Part shown: in pieces, positions 1-8,260 of the stretch
Position numbering within the stretch: the first letter of the stretch is position 1
How the letters are laid out: the number at the start of each line of letters is the position of its first letter
Source: Helicobacter vulpis
Lineage (GTDB): Bacteria > Campylobacterota > Campylobacteria > Campylobacterales > Helicobacteraceae
Length of the DNA stretch: 64,000 nt
Assembly (NCBI RefSeq): GCF_003660395.1
Contig: NZ_QXQT01000009.1
Span: 1-64,000 of the forward strand
Reading direction: 5' to 3'
Notes under the pieces: model-generated
Database searches by the model: none
The model's input: the letters and a program-made list of their open reading frames with translations, nothing else
What the model was told of the DNA's origin: nothing
Translations under genes and position numbers: made by a program

Positions 1-127
1 GGATGGCTTTAGCTTGCTCTTGTGTCTGTGCAAAATTGTAGAGTTTGGGGAGTTCTTGCTCTAGGGTGTAGGGGGTGAAGAGGGTGTTGTGCAGGGGGGA
101 GATGTAAGAGTCAAAGAGAGTGGGCAT
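1..127 (-). CDS. Partial unidentified protein, N-terminus only
   Basis: An open frame on the minus strand starts with ATG at 127 and runs off the left edge of the window. The 42 visible residues begin MPTLFDSYISPLHNTLF and contain no stop. Codon use looks like that of the neighbouring genes. I do not recognise the protein: there is no signal peptide and no known motif in this short piece. It diverges from the fatty acid transporter at 224, leaving about 96 bases for both promoters. A short purine stretch lies upstream of the ATG, but the ribosome binding site is weak. Confidence 0.5.
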   Translation of the reverse strand, partial: MPTLFDSYISPLHNTLFTPYTLEQELPKLYNFAQTQEQAKAI

Positions 128-199
128 GGGGGTCTTCTTGTGATCTACCTTGTTGTAGTTCTTTGGGGTATTTTAGCATGGGATGGGGGGCATTTTGGC

Positions 200-205
200 T
201 ATACT
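200..205 (+). promoter_or_regulatory. Probable -10 box for the AtoE-type transporter
   Basis: TATACT lies 18 bases before the ATG at 224, between that start and the divergent partial gene. A good ribosome binding site, AAAGGA (about 214-218), falls between this box and the start. No clear -35 is visible, which is usual for Helicobacter sigma-80 promoters. Confidence 0.4.
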
Positions 206-223
206 TGGGGCGAAAGGATTTGC

Positions 224-1549
224 ATGCGCTCTTTTGTCTTGTTTTTGCAAAATTACGCGCCCTCGCCCTTCATCTTTGCCATCGCGCTCACTTTGGTGGC
301 GATGTTGTGTACCTATGGCGTGGTGGGGGTGGGGGTGGAGCAGATTTTAAGCCAATGGGGGCAGAGTTTGTTTTTGCTCTTGAAGTTTTCTATGCAAATG
401 CTCTTGCTCTTGGCCACGGGGATCGCCCTGGCCCAATCTAGCCCCATTAAAAAGCTCTTTTATGCGCTAGCCTCTTTGGTGAAAACCCCCAGAGGGGCTA
501 TTTATACGATCACCTTAGTGGCGTTGGTGGGGTGCTATGTGAGCTGGGGTTTTGGCTTGATTGTGGGCGCGGTGTTTTCTAGGGTCTTAGCCCAAAAGAT
601 CAAGGGGGTGGATTACCCCCTCTTGGTGGCTAGCGCGTATTCGGGCTTTTTAATCTGGCATGGCGGGCTCTCAGGGAGTATCCCCCTAAAGATCGCCACT
701 GCTGATGGGGATTTGGGCAAACTCAGCGGAGGGGTGATCACTAGCCCCATCCCTCTAAGCCAAACCCTCTTTGCGCCCTTTAATTTGGCCATTGTGGGCT
801 TTTTGCTCGTGGGCCTGCCTTTAATTAACATGTACTTGCACCCCAAAAACCCCACCCCCATTGACCCGGCACTGCTCAAGCCCCCCCATCAGAGTGATCC
901 TTCACCCACGCCTAATTTTGCCTACCGCCTGGATCATAATAAGTATTTGGGCTGGTTATTGGGGGGCTTGGGCTTGATCTACTTGGGGGGCTATTTTGCC
1001 CACGGGGCTTCTTTGAATCTCAATAGCTTGATCTTGATCTTTTTGTTTCTAGGCCTGCTCTTGCATGCTAGCCCGCAGAAATATTTAAAGACGATGGAGA
1101 ATGACATGAAGAGCGTGACCGGGATTGTCTTGCTCTTCCCCTTTTATGCGGGCATTATCGGGGTGATGGGCTTGAAAAATGCCCAAGGGGTGAGTTTTGC
1201 TAGCCTGCTAGCCGACTCCTTTGCTAGCTTTGCCACTAAGGACACCTTCGCGCTCTTTAGTTATCTCTCTGCTGGCTTGCTCAATTTGTTTATCCCCAGT
1301 GGGGGAGGGCAATTTGCCGTGCAGGGCCCCGTGCTCATCCCTAGCGGGGTGGCTTTGGGGGTGAGCCCGGCGCTGACAAGCATGAGCATTGCATGGGGGG
1401 ATGCGTGGACGAATATGATTCAGCCCTTCTTTGCTCTGCCCTTGCTAGGGATCGCCCGCTTAGATGCGCGCGCCATTTTGGGGTATTGTTTGGTGGGTTT
1501 TGTGTATGCGGGCGTGGTGAGCATGCTCTGTTTGTATTTTTTCACTTAA
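224..1549 (+). CDS. atoE: AtoE-type short-chain fatty acid transporter
   Basis: Inner-membrane carrier predicted to take up short-chain fatty acids such as acetoacetate or butyrate. From ATG 224 the protein has about 441 residues, the usual family length, and is almost entirely hydrophobic, with roughly a dozen membrane segments. The start LFLQNYAPSPFIFAIALTL and the late stretch FIPSGGGQFAVQGP are typical of the AtoE/TIGR00366 family. The frame is open back to 89, but ATG 224 has AAAGGA at the right distance and the upstream residues do not look like the family. In H. pylori the homologue sits beside ketone-body (Sco) genes; none is visible here. KtrB follows after only a few bases, so co-transcription is possible. 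Confidence 0.82.
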   Translation: MRSFVLFLQNYAPSPFIFAIALTLVAMLCTYGVVGVGVEQILSQWGQSLFLLLKFSMQMLLLLATGIALAQSSPIKKLFYALASLVKTPRGAIYTITLVALVGCYVSWGFGLIVGAVFSRVLAQKIKGVDYPLLVASAYSGFLIWHGGLSGSIPLKIATADGDLGKLSGGVITSPIPLSQTLFAPFNLAIVGFLLVGLPLINMYLHPKNPTPIDPALLKPPHQSDPSPTPNFAYRLDHNKYLGWLLGGLGLIYLGGYFAHGASLNLNSLILIFLFLGLLLHASPQKYLKTMENDMKSVTGIVLLFPFYAGIIGVMGLKNAQGVSFASLLADSFASFATKDTFALFSYLSAGLLNLFIPSGGGQFAVQGPVLIPSGVALGVSPALTSMSIAWGDAWTNMIQPFFALPLLGIARLDARAILGYCLVGFVYAGVVSMLCLYFFT

Positions 1550-1559
1550 AGGTTTGGGT

Positions 1560-2921
1560 TTGGCAAATGAGAGTTTTTTAAACAAGGCAGAATCTGTCAA
1601 TAAGACCTTTAGCACGATTGTGATTAGCTATGTGCTTTTGGCGTTATTGGGCGCGGTGTTGTTGAGCTTTGAGCCCATGCGTACTAAGCCCATTGCCTTT
1701 ATAGATTTGTTTTTTACCACCGCTTCGGCGGTGTGTTTGACCGGGCTCATCACGGCCAACCCGGCCGTGGACCTCACTATCTATGGGCAGGGGGTGATCA
1801 TGGGCTTGATTCAGGCCGGGGGGTTTGGCTACATGGGCTTGGCGGGCTTTTTGTTCTTACTTCTGGGCAAGAAGATGGATTTTAGAAACCGCGTTTTGCT
1901 CAAAGAATCCCTAGATTATCCTAACCTACAGGGCATTATCAAGTATCTTAAAAAAATTCTGCTCTTCACTCTGGCCATTGAGGGGGTTGGGGCCTTGATT
2001 CTCACTTGGCATTTTCTCTCCACCATGTCCTTTAAAGAAGCCTTATGGGCGGGGATTTTTCACGCCATTTCGGCCTTTAACAACGCTGGGTTTAGTATCT
2101 TTGAGCCCAATTTGATGGATTATCGCGATGATGTTTTGGTGAATTTGGTCATTTGTGTGTTGATCGTGTTGGGGGGGCTGGGGTTCTTGGTGCTGAGTGA
2201 ATGCTATAACTACCGCCATAACGCGCGCTTGAGCGTGCACACCCGCATTGTGCTCATCGCCACGGCGATCTGTATTGTGCTGGGCGTGCTGGTGCTCTTG
2301 CTCTTTGAGTGGCATAACCCTAAGAGTATCGGGTCTTTAAATTGGTTTGACAAGTTCTTGAGTACCTTTTTTATTTCGGTGAATTTGCGCACCGCTGGGT
2401 TTAACACCATTGACATGGCCGGCTTGCACGATCAGAGTTTGTTTTTCTGCTCCTTGCTCATGGTGATTGGGGCTGCCCCGGGGGGCACGGCTGGGGGCAT
2501 TAAGATCACTACGGTGACTCTCTTGCTAGTTTATGCCTATAGCGCGCTCAAGGATAAAGAAGTGGTGCTCTTCCAGCGGGCGATCCCTGAAAACATCGTC
2601 AAAAAATCCTTTTTGGTGTTCATCATCACCATGTTTTATATCATCATTTCGGCGATGATCTTAAGCGCCACGGACGACACGCAAAACAAGTATTTCTTAC
2701 ACCTGCTCTTTGAAATTTGTTCGGCTTTTGGCACTGTGGGGGCGAGTACGGGCAATGGGGGCAATCTCTCATTTGCGGCAAATTTTAGCCATTTTGGTAA
2801 ACTTTACCTCGTGGTGCTCATGTTTATGGGGCGCGTGGGGGTCTTGGTCTTTAGCATGGCGTTGCTGGGCAGAAACAAGGCGCGCCGAATCAAATATCCC
2901 GAAGAAGGAGTGGTTTTATGA
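1560..2921 (+). CDS. ktrB: KtrB/TrkH-type potassium uptake channel subunit
   Basis: Membrane subunit of a Ktr potassium uptake system, which is sodium-dependent in studied relatives. About 453 residues contain the four pore loops of the SKT superfamily: TASAVCLTGL, FNNAGFSIFEPN, VNLRTAGFNTID and FGTVGASTGNGG, each with the selectivity-filter glycine. The start is not an ATG. A TTG at 1554 is in frame, but it sits directly against AAAGG (1548-1552), whereas TTG 1560 is 7 bases away, so 1560 is preferred. The gene ends in an ATGA overlap with ktrA, which implies translational coupling. H. pylori is not known to have this pair. Confidence 0.85.
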   Translation: MANESFLNKAESVNKTFSTIVISYVLLALLGAVLLSFEPMRTKPIAFIDLFFTTASAVCLTGLITANPAVDLTIYGQGVIMGLIQAGGFGYMGLAGFLFLLLGKKMDFRNRVLLKESLDYPNLQGIIKYLKKILLFTLAIEGVGALILTWHFLSTMSFKEALWAGIFHAISAFNNAGFSIFEPNLMDYRDDVLVNLVICVLIVLGGLGFLVLSECYNYRHNARLSVHTRIVLIATAICIVLGVLVLLLFEWHNPKSIGSLNWFDKFLSTFFISVNLRTAGFNTIDMAGLHDQSLFFCSLLMVIGAAPGGTAGGIKITTVTLLLVYAYSALKDKEVVLFQRAIPENIVKKSFLVFIITMFYIIISAMILSATDDTQNKYFLHLLFEICSAFGTVGASTGNGGNLSFAANFSHFGKLYLVVLMFMGRVGVLVFSMALLGRNKARRIKYPEEGVVL

Positions 2922-3589
2922 GAACTTATGCGGTGTTGGGCTTGGGCAAATTTGGCTCGCATGTGGTGCGCGGCTTGGTGGAGAATGGCGAACAGGTGAT
3001 TGCTGTGGACATGAATGAGGACACGATCAAGGCCTTTAGGGGGGTGTGCGACAATCTCTTTATCGTTGACACCACCGACATTAACGCGCTCAGAGATGCG
3101 GGCATTGCGGAGGTGGACACGGCGATTGTGAGTATCGGGCAGAGAGTAGAGGCCTCTATTTTGAGTGTGATGGCGCTCAAAGAGATTGGCGTGCCCGAGG
3201 TCATCGCCAAAGCCTCTACCCTCATTCATGGCAAAATCCTCTCTAAGATCGGCACGGATCGCGTGATCTACCCGGAGCGCGATGCGGCTAAACGGCTGGT
3301 TAAGGGGCTCTCTTTCAACCCCAATTTAGAAGTGATTGACATCACCAATAGCATGAAGATTGTGCGTTTGAGCATTGGCAACGCGCACACCAACATGGCC
3401 GCTCAAGATTTTTTAAATCTCTTCAAGGCGGATTTGAAGATCATCGCGCTCAAACGGGAGAACAAATGGGAGTATGACATTAGCGTTTCTCTCATTTTAC
3501 AGCATGGGGATATTCTCTTGCTCTTTGGGCATGCCAAAGAGGTAGAAACCTTTATGGCGAGCAAAGAAGTCGCCAAATTCAACAAATAA
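2918..3589 (+). CDS. ktrA: KtrA regulatory RCK subunit of potassium uptake
   Basis: Cytoplasmic gating subunit that forms a ring under KtrB and binds nucleotides. The 223-residue protein starts YAVLGLGKFGSHVV, a Rossmann GxGxFG motif, followed by the acidic VDMNED that ends strand 2 (TrkA-N/RCK domain, residues 1-130). The rest, from about 140, is a TrkA-C-like domain. The ATG overlaps the ktrB stop as ATGA. The short-chain dehydrogenase on the other strand ends one base beyond its stop, so there is no room for a classical terminator between them. Confidence 0.87.
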   Translation: MRTYAVLGLGKFGSHVVRGLVENGEQVIAVDMNEDTIKAFRGVCDNLFIVDTTDINALRDAGIAEVDTAIVSIGQRVEASILSVMALKEIGVPEVIAKASTLIHGKILSKIGTDRVIYPERDAAKRLVKGLSFNPNLEVIDITNSMKIVRLSIGNAHTNMAAQDFLNLFKADLKIIALKRENKWEYDISVSLILQHGDILLLFGHAKEVETFMASKEVAKFNK

Positions 3590-3590
3590 G

Positions 3591-4403
3591 CTAGCCTAAA
3601 ATCCGCTTTCTAAGGATGGTGTCATAGAGTTTATCGGGTAGCCATTGCTTTGCCCACACCAATAAATGGGCGTATCTGCCCACCAAATAGCGCGTTTTAG
3701 GGCGATCACTCTCTAGGGCTTTTAAAATGGCGCGCGCCACGAGCAGGGGTGGGTCTGCGTCTTGGTAGGTTTTAGCATAAAAGCGCGCGCTTCTGTCTAG
3801 CTCTTCTTGATAGGGGCTAGGCTGGCTCACATACGCCCCAAACGCCCCCTGCCCCCATTTGGTTTGGATAGTGCCCGGCTCAATGAGCACCACTGGTATT
3901 TTAAAGGGGGCTAACTCCACACGCAACGCATCGCTATAGGCTTCTAGGGCGTATTTGCTCGCATGATACCAACCCAAAAACATGCTAATGGATCGCCCCG
4001 CAACTGAGCTCACATGGAGGATTTTAGGGGGGTTGGGGTTCTTGCGCAACGCGCCTAAAAGCAAAGAATTGAGCCTGCCAATGCTAAAGAGATTGAGCAT
4101 GAAGAGATTTTGTACCTGTTTTAAATCTTGCTCTTCTAAGCTCCCAAAGAGTCCACGCCCGGCGTTGTGAATCACCCCATCTAGGCATGTTTCTTGGGCT
4201 AGAATCTCTTTAGCGCGCGCTTCTAGCTGGGCTAAATCGCACAGATCACAATCCAAGCGCACACATTGGGGGTGTTCTAACTCTTTGAGCGCGCTTACCT
4301 GCCTAGAGAGGACATAGACCTTATAGTCCTTTTTTAAAAGCAAATGCGCGCACTCTAGCCCGATCCCACTGCTTGCCCCCGTGAGTATGACCACCTTAGC
4401 CAT
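3591..4403 (-). CDS. Short-chain dehydrogenase/reductase, substrate unknown
   Basis: NAD(P)-dependent oxidoreductase of the classical SDR family, 270 residues. Visible motifs are TGASSGIG near residues 8-15 (cofactor glycines), HNAGRG near 80, the catalytic serine in VSSVAG and the catalytic YHASK. The C-terminal part is typical of the DltE/YbbO group. Its start overlaps the galE stop by 8 bases, so the two are probably one transcript and are translationally coupled. The pairing with a sugar epimerase might suggest a cell-surface or lipid substrate, but nothing in the sequence fixes it. Confidence 0.8.
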   Translation of the reverse strand: MAKVVILTGASSGIGLECAHLLLKKDYKVYVLSRQVSALKELEHPQCVRLDCDLCDLAQLEARAKEILAQETCLDGVIHNAGRGLFGSLEEQDLKQVQNLFMLNLFSIGRLNSLLLGALRKNPNPPKILHVSSVAGRSISMFLGWYHASKYALEAYSDALRVELAPFKIPVVLIEPGTIQTKWGQGAFGAYVSQPSPYQEELDRSARFYAKTYQDADPPLLVARAILKALESDRPKTRYLVGRYAHLLVWAKQWLPDKLYDTILRKRILG

Positions 4404-5421
4404 GTTGTTTACCTAAATATTGCTCCCAAACATACGCGCTTTGGATAATCCTCTCTAGGCTGTCAAATTGGGGTTTAAAACCCGTGTGGCTTAAAATCTT
4501 GGCATTGTCCGCAATGAGGCTAGCAGGGTCGCCTGCGCGCCGCGCTTGGAGCTCCACTTTAAAATCCACGCCTGAAATCTCTTTGACCTTCTCAATCACT
4601 TCAGCCACACTATAGCCCCGCCCATAGCCCACATTGTAAATTTGGCTTTTGTTTTCTGCCTGCAAGGTCTTAAACGCCTCTAAGTGGGCGAGGGCGAGAT
4701 CATCTATATGGATGTAATCGCGCACACAAGTGCCATCTGGGGTGGGGTAGTCTGTGCCAAAAATCCCCATAGAGGGGCGTTTAAAGGTGGCGCATTCGCA
4801 AGCGACCTTGATGAGGTGGGTGGCATTTTGCGCCCTCTGACCCAAAGCATAGGGGCTAGTGTAGTCATTAAAGCGAGTCGCCCCCGCGACATTGAAATAG
4901 CGCAAGATCGCACAAGAAAAGGGCGCCACTTGGGCGGTGTCTAGTAAGATGCGCTCGCTCATCATCTTAGAAGCGCCATAAGGGTTCATGGGATTGAGGG
5001 GGGCTTGTTCGTCTATGAGTGTGTCGGTTTGCCCATAAACTGCCGCCGTTGATGAAAAGAGAAAATGTTTGATCTGATGTTTTATACAAAGTCTCACTAA
5101 TTGTAGGGTGTTAAGGGTGTTGTTAGAGTAGTATTCTAGAGGGAGGCGAGTCGACTCTTCAACCAAGAGTTTAGCCGCAAAGTGCAACACCCCTTGAATA
5201 GCGCGCCGGCTTTGCAAGAGAAGATCGAGGGCTTGGACATCATGCAAGTCAAGCTGTACAAATTTTATGCGATCTTTGTAGTGGTGTTCTAGGGTCTTGG
5301 CGTGGACGCTAAAGCCCGTGCTGAGGTTATCAATGATGAGAATGTCCTGATTTGTGCGCTCCAAAAATAGCCGCGCCACAGATGCGCCAATATACCCACA
5401 GCCCCCGGTAAAAACTAGCAT
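4396..5421 (-). CDS. galE: UDP-glucose 4-epimerase
   Basis: Interconverts UDP-glucose and UDP-galactose (possibly also the N-acetyl forms), supplying galactose for LPS O-chains. The 341-residue protein is an extended SDR: GGCGYIG at the N-terminus binds NAD, SSTAAVYG carries the catalytic serine, and YGASK is the Y-x3-K pair near residue 150. The late VRDYIHIDDLALAH and NVGYGRGYSV stretches are characteristic of GalE. Family length is normal. The start, ATG 5421, lies 11 bases from a perfect palindrome (5432-5451) shared with the divergent membrane protein gene, so that box could control galE too. Confidence 0.9.
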   Translation of the reverse strand: MLVFTGGCGYIGASVARLFLERTNQDILIIDNLSTGFSVHAKTLEHHYKDRIKFVQLDLHDVQALDLLLQSRRAIQGVLHFAAKLLVEESTRLPLEYYSNNTLNTLQLVRLCIKHQIKHFLFSSTAAVYGQTDTLIDEQAPLNPMNPYGASKMMSERILLDTAQVAPFSCAILRYFNVAGATRFNDYTSPYALGQRAQNATHLIKVACECATFKRPSMGIFGTDYPTPDGTCVRDYIHIDDLALAHLEAFKTLQAENKSQIYNVGYGRGYSVAEVIEKVKEISGVDFKVELQARRAGDPASLIADNAKILSHTGFKPQFDSLERIIQSAYVWEQYLGKQHG

Positions 5422-5431
5422 GCAAGCCCCT

Positions 5432-5451
5432 TTTAGATAATCTTATCTAAA
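5432..5451. promoter_or_regulatory. Palindromic operator-like site 1, between galE and a membrane protein gene
   Basis: TTTAGATAATCTTATCTAAA: two perfect 9-base arms around a TC centre. The right half with its flank, TTATCTAAATTTGG (5443-5456), is repeated exactly at 5987-6000 before the next gene. It lies between galE (start 5421) and the divergent gene at 5494, about 40 bases before that ATG, a position that would overlap a -10 or -35. Dyad symmetry plus repetition suggests a repressor or activator site. It does not match the Fur or NikR consensus I know. The cognate protein is unknown. Confidence 0.5.
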
Positions 5452-5493
5452 TTTGGCTTTAGGGGTGGGCTAGATCAAAGCAAGGGGTTAGGC

Positions 5494-5979
5494 ATGCAAG
5501 CTGACGCATTTTCTAAAACTAAAAAGTTCATCGCCATTTTATGGGCATTTGTGTTGGCGGTGTTGGTTTATGTGGTTGTTTCAGATGCCTTTGAGAGAGG
5601 GGGCAAACAACTTCTATTAAAGCTAGCCCATGAACCAAGCATCGCGGTTTTTATTTTAAGCATTGTGCTTGCCAATGTGAGCGTTTTGATAGATTTTTAC
5701 CAACAACGCGATCTAAGTGTCCTCTATTTTTTGAGTTGGTTTTTTGGGTGGGGTGTTTTTGTGATTCTGCTCAACATGGTGCATTGGAGTAATGGGGTGA
5801 GGTATGACACTCTCCCGGGCGTGCTGGTTGTGCTTTTGTTCTCTAGCTACTCTCTGTATGGCTTGGTTTGTTATGTTCAAAAACGCTACCGGCAAACGCA
5901 AATCTGTTGCCATGTCTTTTTATTTGTGTCCTATCTATTTTGGATTTGTCTCATCTTGGCAGTTGTGCTCTCTCTTTAG
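5494..5979 (+). CDS. Small integral membrane protein, unknown function
   Basis: I do not recognise this 161-residue protein. It has about five hydrophobic segments, near residues 13-30, 47-64, 76-95, 107-127 and 137-160, joined by short charged loops, and a cytoplasmic-looking N-terminus (MQADAFSKTKK). There is no signal peptide and no catalytic motif. A weak AAGGGG precedes the ATG. The gene lies between two copies of the same palindromic box, and its stop codon (TAG 5977-5979) is inside the second copy. The thioesterase downstream may share its regulation. Confidence 0.65.
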   Translation: MQADAFSKTKKFIAILWAFVLAVLVYVVVSDAFERGGKQLLLKLAHEPSIAVFILSIVLANVSVLIDFYQQRDLSVLYFLSWFFGWGVFVILLNMVHWSNGVRYDTLPGVLVVLLFSSYSLYGLVCYVQKRYRQTQICCHVFLFVSYLFWICLILAVVLSL

Positions 5980-6000
5980 ATAGATGTTATCTAAATTTGG
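5975..6000. promoter_or_regulatory. Palindromic operator-like site 2, before the thioesterase gene
   Basis: TTTAGATA (5975-5982) and TATCTAAA (5988-5995) form an inverted repeat with a GATGT centre. The 14 bases TTATCTAAATTTGG at 5987-6000 are identical to those of site 1. The box overlaps the stop codon of the membrane protein gene and ends 32 bases before the thioesterase ATG. In both sites the shared 14-mer starts at nearly the same distance from the next ATG (51 and 45 bases). Confidence 0.5.
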
Positions 6001-6031
6001 TTAAAGTTGGCATCATCATCAAGGAGTTTTT

Positions 6032-6574
6032 ATGAGCGAAAGCGAGAAATTGCGTGCAGACACCACCGCGAGCATTGGCGACCCTAGACAACTAACCATG
6101 TCTTTTTTGGTAACCCCTAATATGGTCAATTTCAACAATGTCATGCACGGGGGCGAATTGCTCAATCTATTAGACAAAGTGGCTTATGTGTGTTCTACGC
6201 GCTATTGTGGGTATAGCACGGTCACTTTGAGCGTGGATCGGGTGTTGTTCAAACACCCCATCCCCATTGGCACTTTGGTAACTTTTTATGCCAGCATTAA
6301 CTATGTGGGCACGAAAAGTTGCGAAGTGGGGATCAAGGTGATTTGCGAGGATTTTAAAGCCAAAACGGCGATTCACACCAATAGTTGTTATTTTACTATG
6401 GTCGCTATGAAAGATGGCAAGACCATGCCCATGCCCCCCTTTGTCCCCCAAACAGATAAAGAAAAAGAACGCCATGAGCGCGCCATTCGCCGTAAAGAGA
6501 TGCTCAAGCGCACCCAAAAGGCTGCCCTCAAAGAAGAACAAGAACGCCTAACCCAAGCCCAGCAAAGCAGCTAG
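6032..6574 (+). CDS. YciA/BFIT-type acyl-CoA thioesterase
   Basis: Hotdog-fold enzyme that hydrolyses acyl-CoA to fatty acid and CoA. The 180-residue protein contains NNVMHGGELLNLLDKVAYVC, the hotdog helix with the conserved H-G-G, followed by TLSVDRVLFKHPIPIGTLV and the strand FYASINYVGTKSCEVGIKV. After about residue 150 comes a highly charged Lys/Glu/Arg tail, as in many ACOT-like proteins. AAGGAG lies 6 bases before the ATG. It is preceded by palindromic site 2. The gene meets pdxA tail to tail, and both stops share the same CTAG (6571-6574). Confidence 0.83.
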   Translation: MSESEKLRADTTASIGDPRQLTMSFLVTPNMVNFNNVMHGGELLNLLDKVAYVCSTRYCGYSTVTLSVDRVLFKHPIPIGTLVTFYASINYVGTKSCEVGIKVICEDFKAKTAIHTNSCYFTMVAMKDGKTMPMPPFVPQTDKEKERHERAIRRKEMLKRTQKAALKEEQERLTQAQQSS

Positions 6575-7491
6575 GTTAAAAGGTAATCAATCGCGTTGCC
6601 ATAGCTTTTGGTGCTTGCTTTGTTTTGATAAGCAATGTCAAAGGCACAGCCGTGATCCACGCTACTACGCTGGATGGGCAAATTTAAAGACACATTGATA
6701 CTCTCTTCAAAATAGAGGGCTTTGAGCGGGGCTAGCCCCACATCGTGGTAAAGCGCGACAAAATAGCGGTACTTCTCTCTAAAATGGGGCGCAAACGCGC
6801 TATCAGCCGGGATAGGTCCTAGAAATTTAGGGGTGTTTAAAAGCATATTGGCTTGGGTAATCGCCTCCTGCACGATGTGATCTTGACTCCCAATCGCCCC
6901 CCCATCTCCACAATGCGGATCAAGTCCTAAGACCACAATCTGGCTAGCTTGGGGTAACACCCGCCCTAGAATGTGTAAAAAATCTCTCAAAGCTTGTAAT
7001 TGCACGCGATCGCTCACCGCGCTTAAGGGGATATGATCGCTAAAAAGCGCGACCCACAAGCTAGGGCAACCTAACATCATGATCGCCTCTTGCTTGTAAC
7101 GATCTCTTAAAAGCGCGGTGTGCCCGGGCGCGCACACTTCGGCTAATTGCCATGCTTTTTTATGAATGGGCAGAGTACACACCCCACTCACTTCTTTAGA
7201 GTCCGCTAAATCTAGGGCGTGTAAAAAGCTAGCATGGCTATAAGCTCCGCTTGCCCTGTCTATTTGCCCGGGCTTTAGGGCGGGGGGGGGCGCGTTGATT
7301 TCTACACATTGCATACTTTCTAGAGTGGTAGTGTGGGCGTGATCTAAAAGCGCATTCGCCCGCTCTAACAACTCTCTATGTACGCAGTAAAGGGGTTGGC
7401 AGATTTTATTAATCTTGGCGTGGGCTTTGAGCGCGATCTCTACACCTATGCCATTGACATCTCCAATAGAAATGGCAATTTTAGCGCGCAT
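6571..7491 (-). CDS. pdxA: 4-hydroxythreonine-4-phosphate dehydrogenase
   Basis: NAD-dependent oxidation of 4-phosphohydroxy-threonine; the product is joined with deoxyxylulose phosphate by PdxJ in vitamin B6 synthesis. The 306 residues show SIGDVNGIGVEIALK at the start and LYHDVGLAPLKAL, the conserved metal-binding HD plus the phosphate-binding region, near 245. Length is slightly below the usual 320-330. The start overlaps the pdxJ stop by 11 bases, so the pair is coupled. Odd feature: a run of nine C in the coding sense (7282-7290 on the plus strand as G9) encodes three prolines near residue 70, a possible slippage site. Confidence 0.92.
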   Translation of the reverse strand: MRAKIAISIGDVNGIGVEIALKAHAKINKICQPLYCVHRELLERANALLDHAHTTTLESMQCVEINAPPPALKPGQIDRASGAYSHASFLHALDLADSKEVSGVCTLPIHKKAWQLAEVCAPGHTALLRDRYKQEAIMMLGCPSLWVALFSDHIPLSAVSDRVQLQALRDFLHILGRVLPQASQIVVLGLDPHCGDGGAIGSQDHIVQEAITQANMLLNTPKFLGPIPADSAFAPHFREKYRYFVALYHDVGLAPLKALYFEESINVSLNLPIQRSSVDHGCAFDIAYQNKASTKSYGNAIDYLLT

Positions 7492-8260
7492 TTTTCATCG
7501 CCTCTTGCATATCTTTCAAAGCGCGCTCTAAGCCCACTAGAATCGCCCGTGCCATGATCGCATGCCCGATATTGAGCTCTTGCAAGCTTTGGATGCGCGC
7601 GATGAGCCCCACGCTAAAATAATTCAAACCATGTCCGGCGCACATTTCTAGCCCCATTTGCGCCCCGGCTAGCGCACTCTGTGTTAATTCTTGCAAACTG
7701 GTATCTAGCATTGCTTTGAGTGTGGCGCGATCTTGGGGGAGTTCTAGGCGGTTTTTATGGTGTTTGAAGTTGGAGTAAAGGGTGTTGTACAGATTGCTAA
7801 AACGCCCCGTGTGCAACTCCACCACCCTAACCCCTAGATCGCGCGCACGCTCCAAGTTTTCTAACCCCGGGTCAATAAAGAGCGCGACTTCTATACCATG
7901 GTCTAAATAGGTTTGAATGGTTTGGGGGAGTTGGGGGTGTTCTAAGTTAAGCCCCCCCTCTGTGGTGATCTCAGCGCGCTTTTCGGGCACTAAAGTTACT
8001 TTAAAGGGGCGTTGTGCGCACAGAATTTGGGTGATCTGCGCGTCGATCGCACACTCCACATTGACCGGCATAGGCGCGTGCTTGATGATACTAAAGACAT
8101 CGTCTTCATGGATATGGCGGCGATCTTCTCGCAAGTGCAAGGTGATCAAATCCACCCCCACATTTTTGGCGATGAAAATCGCCTCTAGGGGGTCGGGTTC
8201 GTGGATTTTGCGCGCCTCTCTGAGTGTGGCGATGTGATCGATGTTTAAACCTAAGCGCAA
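7481..8260 (-). CDS. pdxJ: Pyridoxine 5'-phosphate synthase
   Basis: TIM-barrel enzyme condensing the PdxA product with 1-deoxy-xylulose 5-phosphate to pyridoxine phosphate. The 259-residue protein begins with the hallmark LGLNIDHIATLREAR and contains ITLHLREDRRHI, NVECAI and AGHGLNYFSVG, all phosphate or active-site stretches of PdxJ. The start codon is TTG at 8260, decided by AAGGAG five bases upstream. It overlaps the end of wecA by 10 bases and pdxA by 11, giving a wecA-pdxJ-pdxA operon in the same order as I recall in H. pylori. Confidence 0.93.
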   Translation of the reverse strand: MRLGLNIDHIATLREARKIHEPDPLEAIFIAKNVGVDLITLHLREDRRHIHEDDVFSIIKHAPMPVNVECAIDAQITQILCAQRPFKVTLVPEKRAEITTEGGLNLEHPQLPQTIQTYLDHGIEVALFIDPGLENLERARDLGVRVVELHTGRFSNLYNTLYSNFKHHKNRLELPQDRATLKAMLDTSLQELTQSALAGAQMGLEMCAGHGLNYFSVGLIARIQSLQELNIGHAIMARAILVGLERALKDMQEAMKNAR

